A stretch of DNA of 20,863 nucleotides, taken from the NCBI GenBank assembly GCA_040901795.1, contig JBBDYH010000104.1:1-20863 (forward strand), in the 5' to 3' direction. A program made the translations under genes and the position numbers. This document shows, piece by piece, positions 9,094 through 17,200 of the stretch. Source of the DNA: JBBDYH01 sp040901795 (GTDB taxonomy: Bacteria; Planctomycetota; Planctomycetia; Pirellulales; JALHPA01). The notes beneath the pieces are model-generated. The model saw nothing but the letters and a program-made list of their open reading frames with translations. It did no database searches and was not told the DNA's origin. How positions within the stretch are numbered: position 1 is the stretch's first letter; each line of letters begins with the position of its first letter.

Positions 9094-9154
9094 CGTGGGT
9101 TCCCCTCGGTGATGCTAGCATTAAGCTTTTATTAACTATACCCGAAAGGGAACG

Positions 9155-9255
9155 TTTGGAGTGCGTTGACTGGTCAACGCTTTGGATATCAATCGATGAG
9201 GCCTGGTTGCCAGCGGTTTGAAAAAGAAAGCGATGACGAGTCATCGCACTCCAAA
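9155..9255. repeat. Compound inverted-repeat element with two covarying hairpins
   Basis: Outer arms TTTGGAGTGCG (9155-9165) and CGCACTCCAAA (9245-9255) are perfect 11-bp inverted repeats. Each end is also a hairpin: GCGTTGAC-TG-GTCAACGC at 9163-9180 and GCGATGAC-GA-GTCATCGC at 9230-9247. The two ends are inverted near-copies of about 27 bp. They differ in one stem pair, T-A against A-T, so pairing is preserved. The element resembles a miniature inverted-repeat or REP-like unit and lies between the divergent pcrA and alpha-CTD genes. Confidence 0.85.
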
Positions 9256-9307
9256 TAGGCCGTGCTAGCACGCGGTTGCGCTTTGCCGCAAAACTGAAAA
9301 AAAGTAG

Positions 9308-9335
9308 TTGGCAAAAATGCGCGGCTCGTTATATT
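9308..9335 (+). promoter_or_regulatory. Candidate sigma-70-type promoter for the alpha-CTD gene
   Basis: TTGGCA at 9308-9313 and TATATT at 9330-9335 are separated by 16 bp, close to the -35 and -10 consensus. Transcription would begin near 9342 and leave a leader of about 60 nt before the ATG at 9404. This is a pattern match only. Confidence 0.45.
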
Positions 9336-9403
9336 GGATCACCATAGTGTTTCGGCCAGGGTGGCCGACACTTCTACCACGGACTCTTGAAGGGAGGGAA
9401 CCC

Positions 9404-9682
9404 ATGACGCGCATCCCGCTAAACTCTGTCATTGGCCGCAACGACGAGCTGCAACGACGGCTGGAAATGAGCACGGCCGAAATCGGCCTGTCGGTCCGCA
9501 CGACGAACTGCCTGGAAGAGAAAGGCATCTTCACAGTCAACGATCTGTTATACTGTACACGCGACGATCTGTTGAGCATCTCCAACTTCGGCGAGAAGAC
9601 GCTGGAGGAAGTTTACAAGGCGCTCGAGGGCATCGGCTTCTATCGCAAGACCCGCAAGCCCGAGTTGAGCCTGGTCAATTGA
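9404..9682 (+). CDS. Free-standing RNA polymerase alpha C-terminal domain protein
   Basis: A 92-residue protein that is almost entirely an alpha-subunit C-terminal domain, without the assembly domain of RpoA. ISLSVRTTNCL-type helix 1 sequence (GLSVRTTNCL, residues 29-38) and SNFGEKTLEEV (60-70) align with the helices of E. coli alpha-CTD. R32, N35 and C36 match R265, N268 and C269. G63, K65 and E69 match G296, K298 and E302, and T66 replaces S299. The DNA-contacting surface is therefore mostly kept. It may bind UP-element-like A/T-rich DNA or regulators and compete with RNA polymerase; this is inference. The ATG at 9404 has an AGGGAGGG ribosome binding site, which rules out the longer open frame from 9308. 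A tandem hairpin repeat follows directly. Confidence 0.85.
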   Translation: MTRIPLNSVIGRNDELQRRLEMSTAEIGLSVRTTNCLEEKGIFTVNDLLYCTRDDLLSISNFGEKTLEEVYKALEGIGFYRKTRKPELSLVN

Positions 9683-9683
9683 G

Positions 9684-9766
9684 CGTTGGAGTTCAAGCTT
9701 TAGCTTGCACCGTTGGAGTTCAAGCTTTAGCTTGCACCGTTGGAGTTCAAGCTTTAGCTTGTCCAA
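9684..9766. repeat. Three tandem 27-bp hairpin repeats
   Basis: The unit CGTTGGAGTTCAAGCTTTAGCTTGCAC occurs at 9684 and 9711. A third copy begins at 9738, and its end changes to TCCAAC. Each unit contains the palindrome CAAGCT-TT-AGCTTG. In the last copy an outer GTTGGA/TCCAAC pair closes the structure. It starts two bases after the alpha-CTD stop codon and may form the 3' end of that mRNA. Confidence 0.9.
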
Positions 9767-9803
9767 CTACGGCTTGGGAGCGTCCTCGCGCTGTTCCCGA
9801 AGC

Positions 9804-9826
9804 AGCCTGAAAGGCTGAACTCCAAC
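9804..9826. repeat. Inverted relative of the 27-bp repeat
   Basis: AGCCTGAAAGGCTGAACTCCAAC is, on the reverse strand, GTTGGAGTTC followed by the hairpin AGCCT-TTC-AGGCT. It has the same layout as the tandem units but a different stem sequence. It directly abuts the TAA of the small basic protein gene and may end that transcript. Confidence 0.7.
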
Positions 9827-9988
9827 TTACGTCCCCCGGTTCGGCTCGATGGCCGGCTGCCGCGGCGATTGCTGATGCCGCTCTTTGGCCGCTGCCGTCG
9901 AGCCGGGCCGGACGCTGGTCTTCTTGGCATGTCCCACTGCGCGCGAGGAGCCTTGCTTCTTGCCGCCGCGATTGGCTGTATTGGCCAT
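9827..9988 (-). CDS. Small basic protein of unknown function
   Basis: A 53-residue protein opening MANTANRGGKKQG, rich in lysine, arginine, serine, proline and glutamine, with no hydrophobic segment and probably disordered. Support for a real gene is the strong AAGGAG ribosome binding site six bases before the ATG at 9988, and a stop that coincides with the edge of a repeat element. Alternative overlapping frames in this stretch lack such a site. Nucleic-acid binding is possible from composition alone. I do not recognise the family. Confidence 0.5.
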   Translation of the reverse strand: MANTANRGGKKQGSSRAVGHAKKTSVRPGSTAAAKERHQQSPRQPAIEPNRGT

Positions 9989-10105
9989 GATCTCTCCTTC
10001 TGTGTTTGCCCACAATGGCTATCAAGTGTGCAACGGACATGCCAGAAACCGCGCCCCCCTTTGCCGGCATCAGAGGCCCCGGCACTGGTTCCAGCGCATC
10101 TGTGC

Positions 10106-10122
10106 CCGCCTGAAGCAGGCGG
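10106..10122. repeat. Palindrome CCGCCTG-AAG-CAGGCGG
   Basis: A 7-bp stem with a 3-base loop in the gap upstream of the J-domain gene. With its flanks (GCCCGCC...GGCGGCTA) it matches the palindrome at 17788-17803, so both belong to one dispersed repeat family. The rest of the gap (9989-10190) shows no clear promoter. Confidence 0.6.
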
Positions 10123-10190
10123 CTAGAATAGGTCTCGGTTAACGTTCGACGTACTCGACCTCGGACCGCCCGCAACCTAGATACCTCTTG

Positions 10191-11366
10191 ATGACCACTC
10201 CGCCGCTTGCCGACCCACCCAGTTCATTGGCCACGGCGTTGAACGGTCGGCCCGACTTCCTGGTGCGGCTCGGCCTCTTGATCCCGTGCAGTGTCGAGGA
10301 CGTCGAGGCGGCCTATCGCGATGCGGCCAAGCAGGCGCATCCCGATCGTGGCGGCACGGTGGCGGAGTTCGTACAGCTTGAGGCGGACTACCAGGCCGCG
10401 CTGGAGTACGCGCGGATCTACACCAACCGCCGCGCGTGGCTGGCTGCGAACATTGAGCGCTACGCGGCGCAGCAGGAGCTAATCGCGGAGATCGAGCGGC
10501 GCGGTGGCACGGTCGAAACTCACCGGCCCGCCTGGATCGCGCGCGAGATCGGCGAGGATTTTGCCCAAGTCGTCGATACGATCACGGCCGTGCGATTGAC
10601 GGGGCCGGAGGTCGGGCTGGCCGACGTCCGGTACATCGCTAGCCACCGCGAATTGCTGGGCGGCTTACACCGGCTCGACTTATCAGACAGCCTTGTCGAT
10701 TTGCACGCCGTCCGACGGCTGGCGGCGTTTCCGACACTGCACGAGCTGGACCTGCGCGGAACCTATGCGGGCAATCGAACCGCGGCGGTCCTGGCCGAAA
10801 TGCCGGCGCTGCGGCGTGCGAACGTGAGCGATACGTTCGTCACCTGGCGCGGCGTCTGGCAGTTGCGGCGTCGTCGGCCGGACATGGAGGTCATCACGCA
10901 GTGCGACGAACAGCGCGGCACGGCGGGTACCAAGCGCGGCTATCGCTGGTTGATGCGATTATTGACGGCTTATGTGGTCGTGCTCGTATTGGGGACGCAC
11001 TTTCCTGGTGAGCCCGAAATCGCCAGGCATGTGCGCTGGCCGGGCGCCGACAAGGTCGTGCATTTTGCCGTCTACTGCGGCCTGGCCAGCCTGATGGCGT
11101 TCGCACTGTCGTGGCGATGTACCGACCGGCAATCACAAACCGGCTTGTCGGCGGCCTGGTACGCGGGGATCGCGGTCTTTGTCGCGGCATTCGGCGCGGT
11201 CGACGAGCTGACACAACCGTGGACAGGGCGCGAACGAGACTTCAATGATTGGCTTGCCGATGTGGCCGGCATGGCGCTTGGGCTGATCTCGTTTGCGGCC
11301 ATCATGCTGTACCGGCGGCAAAGACAACGTCTAAAGTGCCCCCCACAGCTTGGTGGCACGCCCTGA
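10191..11366 (+). CDS. J-domain / leucine-rich repeat / VanZ-like fusion protein
   Basis: A 391-residue protein with three parts. Residues about 25-75 resemble a J-domain: helix II AYRDAAKQA, the HPD motif at 50-52 and a helix III with DYQAALEYA. J-domains stimulate Hsp70 ATPase through HPD. Residues about 130-235 hold degenerate leucine-rich repeats (LHRLDLSDS, LHELDLRGT). From about 254 to the end is a VanZ-like membrane domain with hydrophobic segments near 256-268, 288-306, 322-337 and 356-374. It has the family motifs DKVVHF (287-292), DELTQ (338-342) and FNDWLADVAG (351-360). The ATG at 10191 is used; the TTG just before it is equally possible, and neither has a good ribosome binding site. 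Role unknown. The fusion suggests chaperone recruitment to a membrane protein. Confidence 0.75.
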   Translation: MTTPPLADPPSSLATALNGRPDFLVRLGLLIPCSVEDVEAAYRDAAKQAHPDRGGTVAEFVQLEADYQAALEYARIYTNRRAWLAANIERYAAQQELIAEIERRGGTVETHRPAWIAREIGEDFAQVVDTITAVRLTGPEVGLADVRYIASHRELLGGLHRLDLSDSLVDLHAVRRLAAFPTLHELDLRGTYAGNRTAAVLAEMPALRRANVSDTFVTWRGVWQLRRRRPDMEVITQCDEQRGTAGTKRGYRWLMRLLTAYVVVLVLGTHFPGEPEIARHVRWPGADKVVHFAVYCGLASLMAFALSWRCTDRQSQTGLSAAWYAGIAVFVAAFGAVDELTQPWTGRERDFNDWLADVAGMALGLISFAAIMLYRRQRQRLKCPPQLGGTP

Positions 11367-11375
11367 CAGGGCGTG
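11357..11375. repeat. Palindrome overlapping the stop codon
   Basis: CACGCCCT-GAC-AGGGCGTG is a perfect 8-bp stem with a 3-base loop. It includes the TGA stop (11364-11366) of the J/VanZ gene and lies about 20 bases before the ribosome binding site of the next gene. There is no T-run. It may modulate read-through or mRNA stability between the two genes, or be a repeat insertion that supplied the stop. Confidence 0.65.
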
Positions 11376-11407
11376 GTAGAACGGCGCACAACTCGAAGGA
11401 GGATTCT

Positions 11408-12862
11408 GTGCGACCAATTCTTAATGCTGCTGTTTGGCGGGGTGGCTGTTTTTTGCTCCTGTGGATTGCCGGCTCCTCATGCTGTCTGGCAGCCGAATTT
11501 CGGGCCGGCGTCGCCGTGACCGACATCACGCCGCCGAAGGGCTACCGGATGAGCGGCTACTTCAACGAGCGGCTCAACACGGGCGTGAAAGATCCACTGC
11601 ACGCCAAGGCGCTCGTTTTTCGACAGGCGAACACTCAAGCCGCGCTGGTCGTGTGCGACCTGATCGGCATGACGGCTGAGGTGACAACCCGCGCGCGGCG
11701 GCTGGCGAGCGAGAGAACCGGCATCCCGCCCGAGAACATCGTCATTACCGCCACGCACTCGCACACGGGGCCGTTGTATTTCAGCGGGCTGCGCGAGTAT
11801 TTTCATGAGCGGGCCGTGAAGCAGCACGGCCGCGACCCGCAGGAGGAATCGCCGTACGGCGAGACGCTGGTGGAAAAACTGGTCGAGGTGATCGCCAAAG
11901 CGCACGCGGCCGCCGTGCCGGTGCGGATCGATGCCGGAATTGCACAAGAGGATCGACTGTCGTTCAACCGCCGTTTTCACATGAAGGACGGCTCAGTGCG
12001 CTTCAATCCTGGGCAGCAGAATCCAAACATCGTCCGCGTCGCAGGGCCGATCGACCCGGACGTGGGGATCATTCGTGTCCGTGCCACTGCTCGCGCGCCG
12101 CGAGCGAGCAGTGCTGAGCCATCGCCCGAGAGCGACACTTCGAAGGACCTGGCGTGTCTGGTCGTTTTTGCCATGCACCTCGACACGACGGGTGGCACGG
12201 AGTACTCGGCGGACTATCCATTTTTCCTGGAGCGCGAGCTGCGCAAATCGCTGGGTCCCGATTTCGTGAGCATCTTTGGTACGGGCACTTGCGGCGACAT
12301 CAACCACGTCGACGTGCGGATCAAGGGCCGACGCAGTACCGAAGAGATGGGGACGATGCTCGCCGAGACGGTCGCCGGCCACTTGCCCGAGCTCGCGGCG
12401 GTTGAAAATCCGTCGCTGGCGGTGCGGCGTGCGGTTGTCGATGCGCCCTTGCAAAAGCACTCCGCCGAGCAAGTCGCCGCGGCCCGCGAGCGGATGGCCA
12501 AGATCGGGTCGCGCGAGCTGTCGTTTTTGGAACAGGTCGAGACGGCGAAGATCTTTGATCTTTCGCTGCGCAAGTCGGACACGCTTCCGCTGGAAGTGCA
12601 GGCGTTTCGGCTCTCGGCCGACGTAGCGATCGTCACGCTGCCGGCCGAGGTGTTTGTCGAGCTGGGTCTGGCGATCAAGCGGGCCTCACCTTTCAAAACA
12701 ACGCTGGTGATCGAGCTGGCGAACGACGATCCGGCCTACATCCCTACTAAAAAAGCCTTCGCCGAGGGGAGCTACGAGACGGTGAACTCCCGTGTAGTCC
12801 CCGGCTCCGGCGAGCGGATGGTCGAGGCAGCCGCCAAGCTGCTCAAGGAATTGGCGGAATAA
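11408..12862 (+). CDS. Secreted neutral/alkaline ceramidase-like hydrolase
   Basis: A 484-residue protein from a GTG start at 11408 preceded by AAGGAGG five bases upstream. This start is far better than those in the longer frame from 11249 and gives a signal peptide (hydrophobic FLLLWIAGSS, cleavage near LAA-EF at residue 29/30). The mature part matches the neutral/alkaline non-lysosomal ceramidase N-terminal domain: VTDITPPKG, DPLHAKALV, then ATHSHTGP with zinc-ligand candidates H117 and H119, MHLDTTGGT, and GTGTCGDINHVDV. Ceramidases cleave the amide bond of ceramide, but planctomycete relatives are numerous and their substrates unknown. The C-terminal immunoglobulin-like domain of full ceramidases is missing. 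The propeller gene follows after 18 bp, so the two are probably an operon exporting both proteins. Confidence 0.82.
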   Translation: MRPILNAAVWRGGCFLLLWIAGSSCCLAAEFRAGVAVTDITPPKGYRMSGYFNERLNTGVKDPLHAKALVFRQANTQAALVVCDLIGMTAEVTTRARRLASERTGIPPENIVITATHSHTGPLYFSGLREYFHERAVKQHGRDPQEESPYGETLVEKLVEVIAKAHAAAVPVRIDAGIAQEDRLSFNRRFHMKDGSVRFNPGQQNPNIVRVAGPIDPDVGIIRVRATARAPRASSAEPSPESDTSKDLACLVVFAMHLDTTGGTEYSADYPFFLERELRKSLGPDFVSIFGTGTCGDINHVDVRIKGRRSTEEMGTMLAETVAGHLPELAAVENPSLAVRRAVVDAPLQKHSAEQVAAARERMAKIGSRELSFLEQVETAKIFDLSLRKSDTLPLEVQAFRLSADVAIVTLPAEVFVELGLAIKRASPFKTTLVIELANDDPAYIPTKKAFAEGSYETVNSRVVPGSGERMVEAAAKLLKELAE

Positions 12863-12880
12863 GAGCAGGGGGATTCGCCG

Positions 12881-14086
12881 ATGTCGCGGATGGTCGCCAT
12901 TCTTGGTTTGCTCTCGATGTCGCTAGCAGTTCAGGCTGCGCCTTGGGCGCGGCACGCGATCGACGACAGCTCTCGCGGGGCCGACGGCGTGCGGTTGGGG
13001 GATATCAACGGTGATGGGCGGCTCGATATCACAACCGGGTGGGAGGAAGGGGCCCGCGTGCGCGTTTATCTTCAACCCGCCGCGGGGAAAGTGAAAGACC
13101 GGTGGCCCGCAGTTACCGTTGGCGAAGCTCGGTCGCCCGAGGATGCAATGTTCGTTGATTTCAACGGGGACGGCGTGCTCGACGTAGTGAGCAGTTGCGA
13201 AGGGAACACCCGCACGGTGTTCGTACACTTCGCGCCGCGCGACCAGTCAAAGCTGCTCGATCCGGCGTCATGGCGAACGGAGGCGATCGCGGCGACGGTG
13301 AACAAACAGCAGTGGATGTACGCGATGCCGCTGGATATGGACGGCCAGCGAGGCATCGATGTGATTATCGGGTCGAAGGGAAAGAACGCCGGCATCGGCT
13401 GGCTGGAGTCGCCGGACAACCCGCGCAATGTGGCGGCGTGGAAATATCACCGCCTGCGAGACGCCGGTTGGATCATGTCGCTGGAGGCGGTGGACATCGA
13501 CGGCGACGGCGATTTGGACGTGCTCGCGTCGGATCGGAAGGGAGACAAGCGCGGCGTCTTTTGGTTGGAGAACGCTGGTCATTCGGCTGAAGCAGTGAAC
13601 CGCTGGCGTGTCCATACGATCGGCGGCGAAGATCATGAGGTGATGTTCTTGGAATATGCAGACTTCGACGGCGATGGACGGCAGGAGATTGTCGTGGCCG
13701 CCAAGCCGCGGCGCGTGCTCGTCTTCGCGCGGGCCGACGATCCGCGCAAGCGATGGACGGCGGACATCATCGAGCTGCAGGGCAACCTTGGAAACGCCAA
13801 GGCTGTGCGTGTAACCGATGTTGATCTCGACGGGCGGGCAGACGTGCTTCTTTCATGCGAAGGCGCGACCGGCGGCAAGTCAGGCGTCGCCTGGTTTAGC
13901 CGCGAACAAACGAGCGACGCCGCGGCGAAAAGTCCGTGGACCATGCACGATATCTCCGGCCCGCCGGGCACCAAATTCGACCGCATAGAGCTCGTCGATC
14001 TCGACAACGACGGCGACCTCGACGTGATCACCTGCGAAGAGGCTGAAAACTTGGGCGTGATCTGGTACGAGAACCCGGCGCGGTGA
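12881..14086 (+). CDS. Secreted FG-GAP/VCBS beta-propeller protein
   Basis: A 401-residue protein with a signal peptide (residues 1-19, ending AVQA). Seven calcium-binding-type loops of the form D-x-[ND]-x-D-G-x-x-[DE] lie near residues 41-49, 93-101, 152-160, 205-213, 261-269, 313-321 and 373-381. Examples are DINGDGRLD and DLDNDGDLD. The third (DMDGQRGID) is degenerate. Several are followed by GVxW[LY]E strands. This predicts a seven-bladed propeller. No catalytic residues are evident, so a binding or scaffold role outside the cytoplasm is likely. The ATG at 12881 has AGGGGGA about eight bases upstream. It lies 18 bp after the ceramidase-like gene, probably co-transcribed, and converges with the kinase gene. 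Confidence 0.85.
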   Translation: MSRMVAILGLLSMSLAVQAAPWARHAIDDSSRGADGVRLGDINGDGRLDITTGWEEGARVRVYLQPAAGKVKDRWPAVTVGEARSPEDAMFVDFNGDGVLDVVSSCEGNTRTVFVHFAPRDQSKLLDPASWRTEAIAATVNKQQWMYAMPLDMDGQRGIDVIIGSKGKNAGIGWLESPDNPRNVAAWKYHRLRDAGWIMSLEAVDIDGDGDLDVLASDRKGDKRGVFWLENAGHSAEAVNRWRVHTIGGEDHEVMFLEYADFDGDGRQEIVVAAKPRRVLVFARADDPRKRWTADIIELQGNLGNAKAVRVTDVDLDGRADVLLSCEGATGGKSGVAWFSREQTSDAAAKSPWTMHDISGPPGTKFDRIELVDLDNDGDLDVITCEEAENLGVIWYENPAR

Positions 14087-14166
14087 TTTTTGCGAGAGCC
14101 AACGCAGACCAATCTCACGCTCTGCCGTTCTTGGTGTGTGTGCGGCTTTGCGTGATGCTTTTCTTT

Positions 14167-14206
14167 AAAGGGTCTCACGCAAAACCGCTAAGGCGCAAAG
14201 GGTCTC
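14167..14206. repeat. Direct repeat AAAGGGTCTC at the kinase 3' end
   Basis: A 10-bp direct repeat occurs at 14167-14176 and 14197-14206, in the 120-bp gap between the convergent propeller and kinase genes. The second copy touches the kinase TAA. CGCAAAACCGCTAAGGCGCAAAG lies between them. No T-rich terminator is visible. Confidence 0.5.
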
Positions 14207-17200
14207 TTAATCGGGGGGTGTCGATTTTTTGTCTTTGGGCTCCTGTGTGGATGGTTGAGTCTCCTTTGGCTTTTCGTCCGTTGCCTCATCGGCCTGACGT
14301 GGCAGGTTGGCCACATCCCACGTAAGTTTGACGATGTTCGACACGCGGACGCGGGAGGTATTTCGCGGGTCGCCCCGCTCGATAAAGATCTCCAGCGGCT
14401 CGCCGTTGTTGATCCGCAGGTTGGCGGGCGCAAAGATGATGCCCGGCGTGCGAACAAGCTCTTGAACCTTGTCGCGCTCCGGCCAATTTGGAAGCACAAA
14501 CTCTTTACGGCCCAGATGGGGTCCTTTGATCACCAGCACGTACGGAATGACTACCTGCTCATCGCCGCGCTCGCCGCGAACGATCATCGTCGTCGGTGTG
14601 TGATCGTAGAAGCGATACGCGACGGCGAGCGTTCCGAAATCATTGAACAGCAGTGCGTGTGCAAGTCCGATAGGCAGGTCTTCAGAGCGCGGCGGCCAAC
14701 CATCGTCATTCTTAATTGAATACTTCGGAATAGGAAGAATCGTCACATGGTCCGGCTGCTCGACGCGGTTGGCGAATTCCTCGTTTGTTAAGCGGCGGCT
14801 ATCGACCAGCCCGCCCGCTTGATCGATCTCCAGTTCCCACTCGTTGAGGACTACCGTTCGGATCTGTTTTTCCTGCGCCGTGGATACTGCGTCCTTCAGA
14901 TCCGCTGGATTCTGAGGGCCGACCGCCTCAATGGTCAAAATGACCTTTGGCCTGGCCAGTACTTCTCGGAGCTTGTTGAGAATGGCTTCCTGAGCCTGGT
15001 CGGCGGTGCGTCCCGCTATCTTCACCTTTCCATACTCAGCACCGAGGTTCACATACCCGTCGAGATCGACGGTGTAAAGGCCATTGATGGGGCCCTCGGG
15101 CACCGTGCCCGATGCGCTAATCCGGACTACGCCCTCGCGGCTAATCCTGACTGGACTCGATGGCTGGCCATGGTTGGGAACTGCTCGTGTCGTCCCTCCG
15201 CTTGGATCTTCGATCGACAATACGACCTTCGGATCACTAAGGATCTTGCGCAACTCGGCGAGAATGGCTTCCTGCGCTTTGTCCGCGGTCAGGCCTAGCA
15301 CCTTTATTTTGCCATACTTCGCACCGAGATTTACGTATCCATCCAGATCGATGCCATAACGCCCATCAAGCGGCGCGTCCTCAAATTCGCCCGTCGCGCT
15401 GATGTGCAATACGTGTTCGCGTTGAATGGTCGTAGGACCGTCGCTTGCGTCAGGTGATCCCCTTTCATCCAATCGAAGGAGGATCGCTTCAATCTTGGAT
15501 AGCGTTTCGCGGTTGCCTTCGACGATCAGGGAATTCGTTCGAGCATCGGCGGTCATACGGACGGCCTGGCTATCAGGATAGAGCTTGCGAAGCATTGCCA
15601 GCGCCTCGGCGGCGCGAGAATTCTGTAGCAAGAAGATTTTGATCTCGCTGTTGGCGCGACCGGCTTTCTCGCCTTTTTGCGTAGCGGCATCGAGATGGCG
15701 TACCACGGCTTCGATTTTGGCGATTTTCTCGGGATCGCCGGTCGCGACCAGGGAATTGCTGAGCGTGTCAGTTCCCATGTAATAATCAATGCCTTCCGGG
15801 TACACCTTGCGGACCGCTTTAGACACTTCTGCGGCGTTTGAGTTGGAAAGCGAGAAAATTTTTGTTGTCGGCCCTTGCGCAACCGACTTCCGGACGCTGC
15901 GCATGGCAAGCTCTCGGAGCTGTGCCTTAAGTTCCTCCTCGGCCTGCTTCAACGTCTCGAGCCGCTGATTGTATCGCCACAAGGCTTGGTCAGATTTGGG
16001 ATTCGTTGAGACAGACCGCTGGTACTCGTGGAGCTTCTCGACGTCTGCGATTCTTTTACGCAGCTCTAACACTTGAGGCTCTCGGTCGATCTGTTCCTCA
16101 AGGAGCTGCGGAGAAAGGTCGCGAGGTTCGCCGATTGGAGGCGTCGCTTGGTTGAGCCGCCGGACCAGTGCTTCAATCTTCTGAATCGTCTCGCTATTGC
16201 CGCGAGCTATCATTGTGTGGCCTCCGGCATTACCAATCTCTGCGCTCTCGCTGAAAATCTTGTATACCAAGTCGGATATTTCGCTGAAGTTATCGCGCCG
16301 TAGAGTGAACGCGCGAGTAACTTCTTCGTCCGCTCGGAGCAGCCGAGTTTCCTGGCTGGCGACTTTGGGGGGCTTTTCGTCGCCGCCTTTGGATTCGACT
16401 GTGATCGTTGTGTTGCCCTCTTTGTCGCGCTGGTATTTGAGGAGGAATTGCCAGCCGAAGTAGGCGACGACCAGAAAGGCGAGAAAGCCGGCGGCGACCA
16501 GCGGGCCGCGCGGGCGGGTGCGCCGGGCGTCTGATGCGACGGCTGGTTGCGCGGTCGCCGAGTGCGGCGCCTTCAACTGTTCCAAGACCGAGGTAATTGC
16601 TTCTCGAAAGGCGGCGGCGGTTTGGTAGCGCCGCGCCGGGTCCTTTTCGAGCGCGCGAAGCACAACGTCATCAACGCGCGAGTCCACATTCGCCCGGCTC
16701 GACGGAGAATCGAAACGGCCCAAAGGCAGCTCGCTGGTGAGCATTTCGTAGAGCAGGACGCCGAGGGAATAAATGTCGGCGCGGTGGTCGGTCTCGTGCG
16801 GCCGCTCGCACTGCTCGGGGGCCATGTAGTGCAGCGTCCCCATGAAATGGCGGGTGTGCGTCAGGGCCAGCTCGCACGGGTCGGGTTGGAGCAGCTTAGC
16901 CAGGCCGAAGTCCGCGATCTTCACGCGGCCGGATTCGTCTAAAAGGATGTTCTCGGGCTTGATGTCGCGGTGGACGATGCCGTTTTCGTGGGCGAATTGC
17001 AGCGCGGCACAAACGTCGCGGGCGATTTCCAGGGCGCGGCGGGGAGAGAGTGAGGCGGCGCATTCGCGCTGCGATTCGTCAGGCAAAGAGATTTCATCAC
17101 GCGGAGCGTGATGACTACACTGTGCGGGGGAGAGGGGTTTTGTTTTGCTGCGCAAAAACTCGCGCAGGTTTGGCCCGCCGACGTATTCCATGACCGAATA

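Noticed and set aside
7243..9135. A 630-codon open frame on the plus strand opposite the helicase gene
   Set aside because: It is the antisense shadow of pcrA. It is rich in V, Q, R and H, as expected from high-GC reverse frames, has no domain, and the opposite strand has every helicase motif.
9548..9766. Minus-strand frame with repeated KLKLELQRC
   Set aside because: It is a translation of the 27-bp DNA repeat and the antisense of the alpha-CTD gene. Peptide repetition comes from the DNA repeats.
9684..9766. A possible CRISPR array in the tandem 27-bp repeats
   Set aside because: The units are directly adjacent with no spacers between them.
10191..11366. Splitting the J/LRR/VanZ gene into two genes
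   Set aside because: The frame is continuous with no internal stop or convincing internal ribosome binding site and start at the VanZ border.
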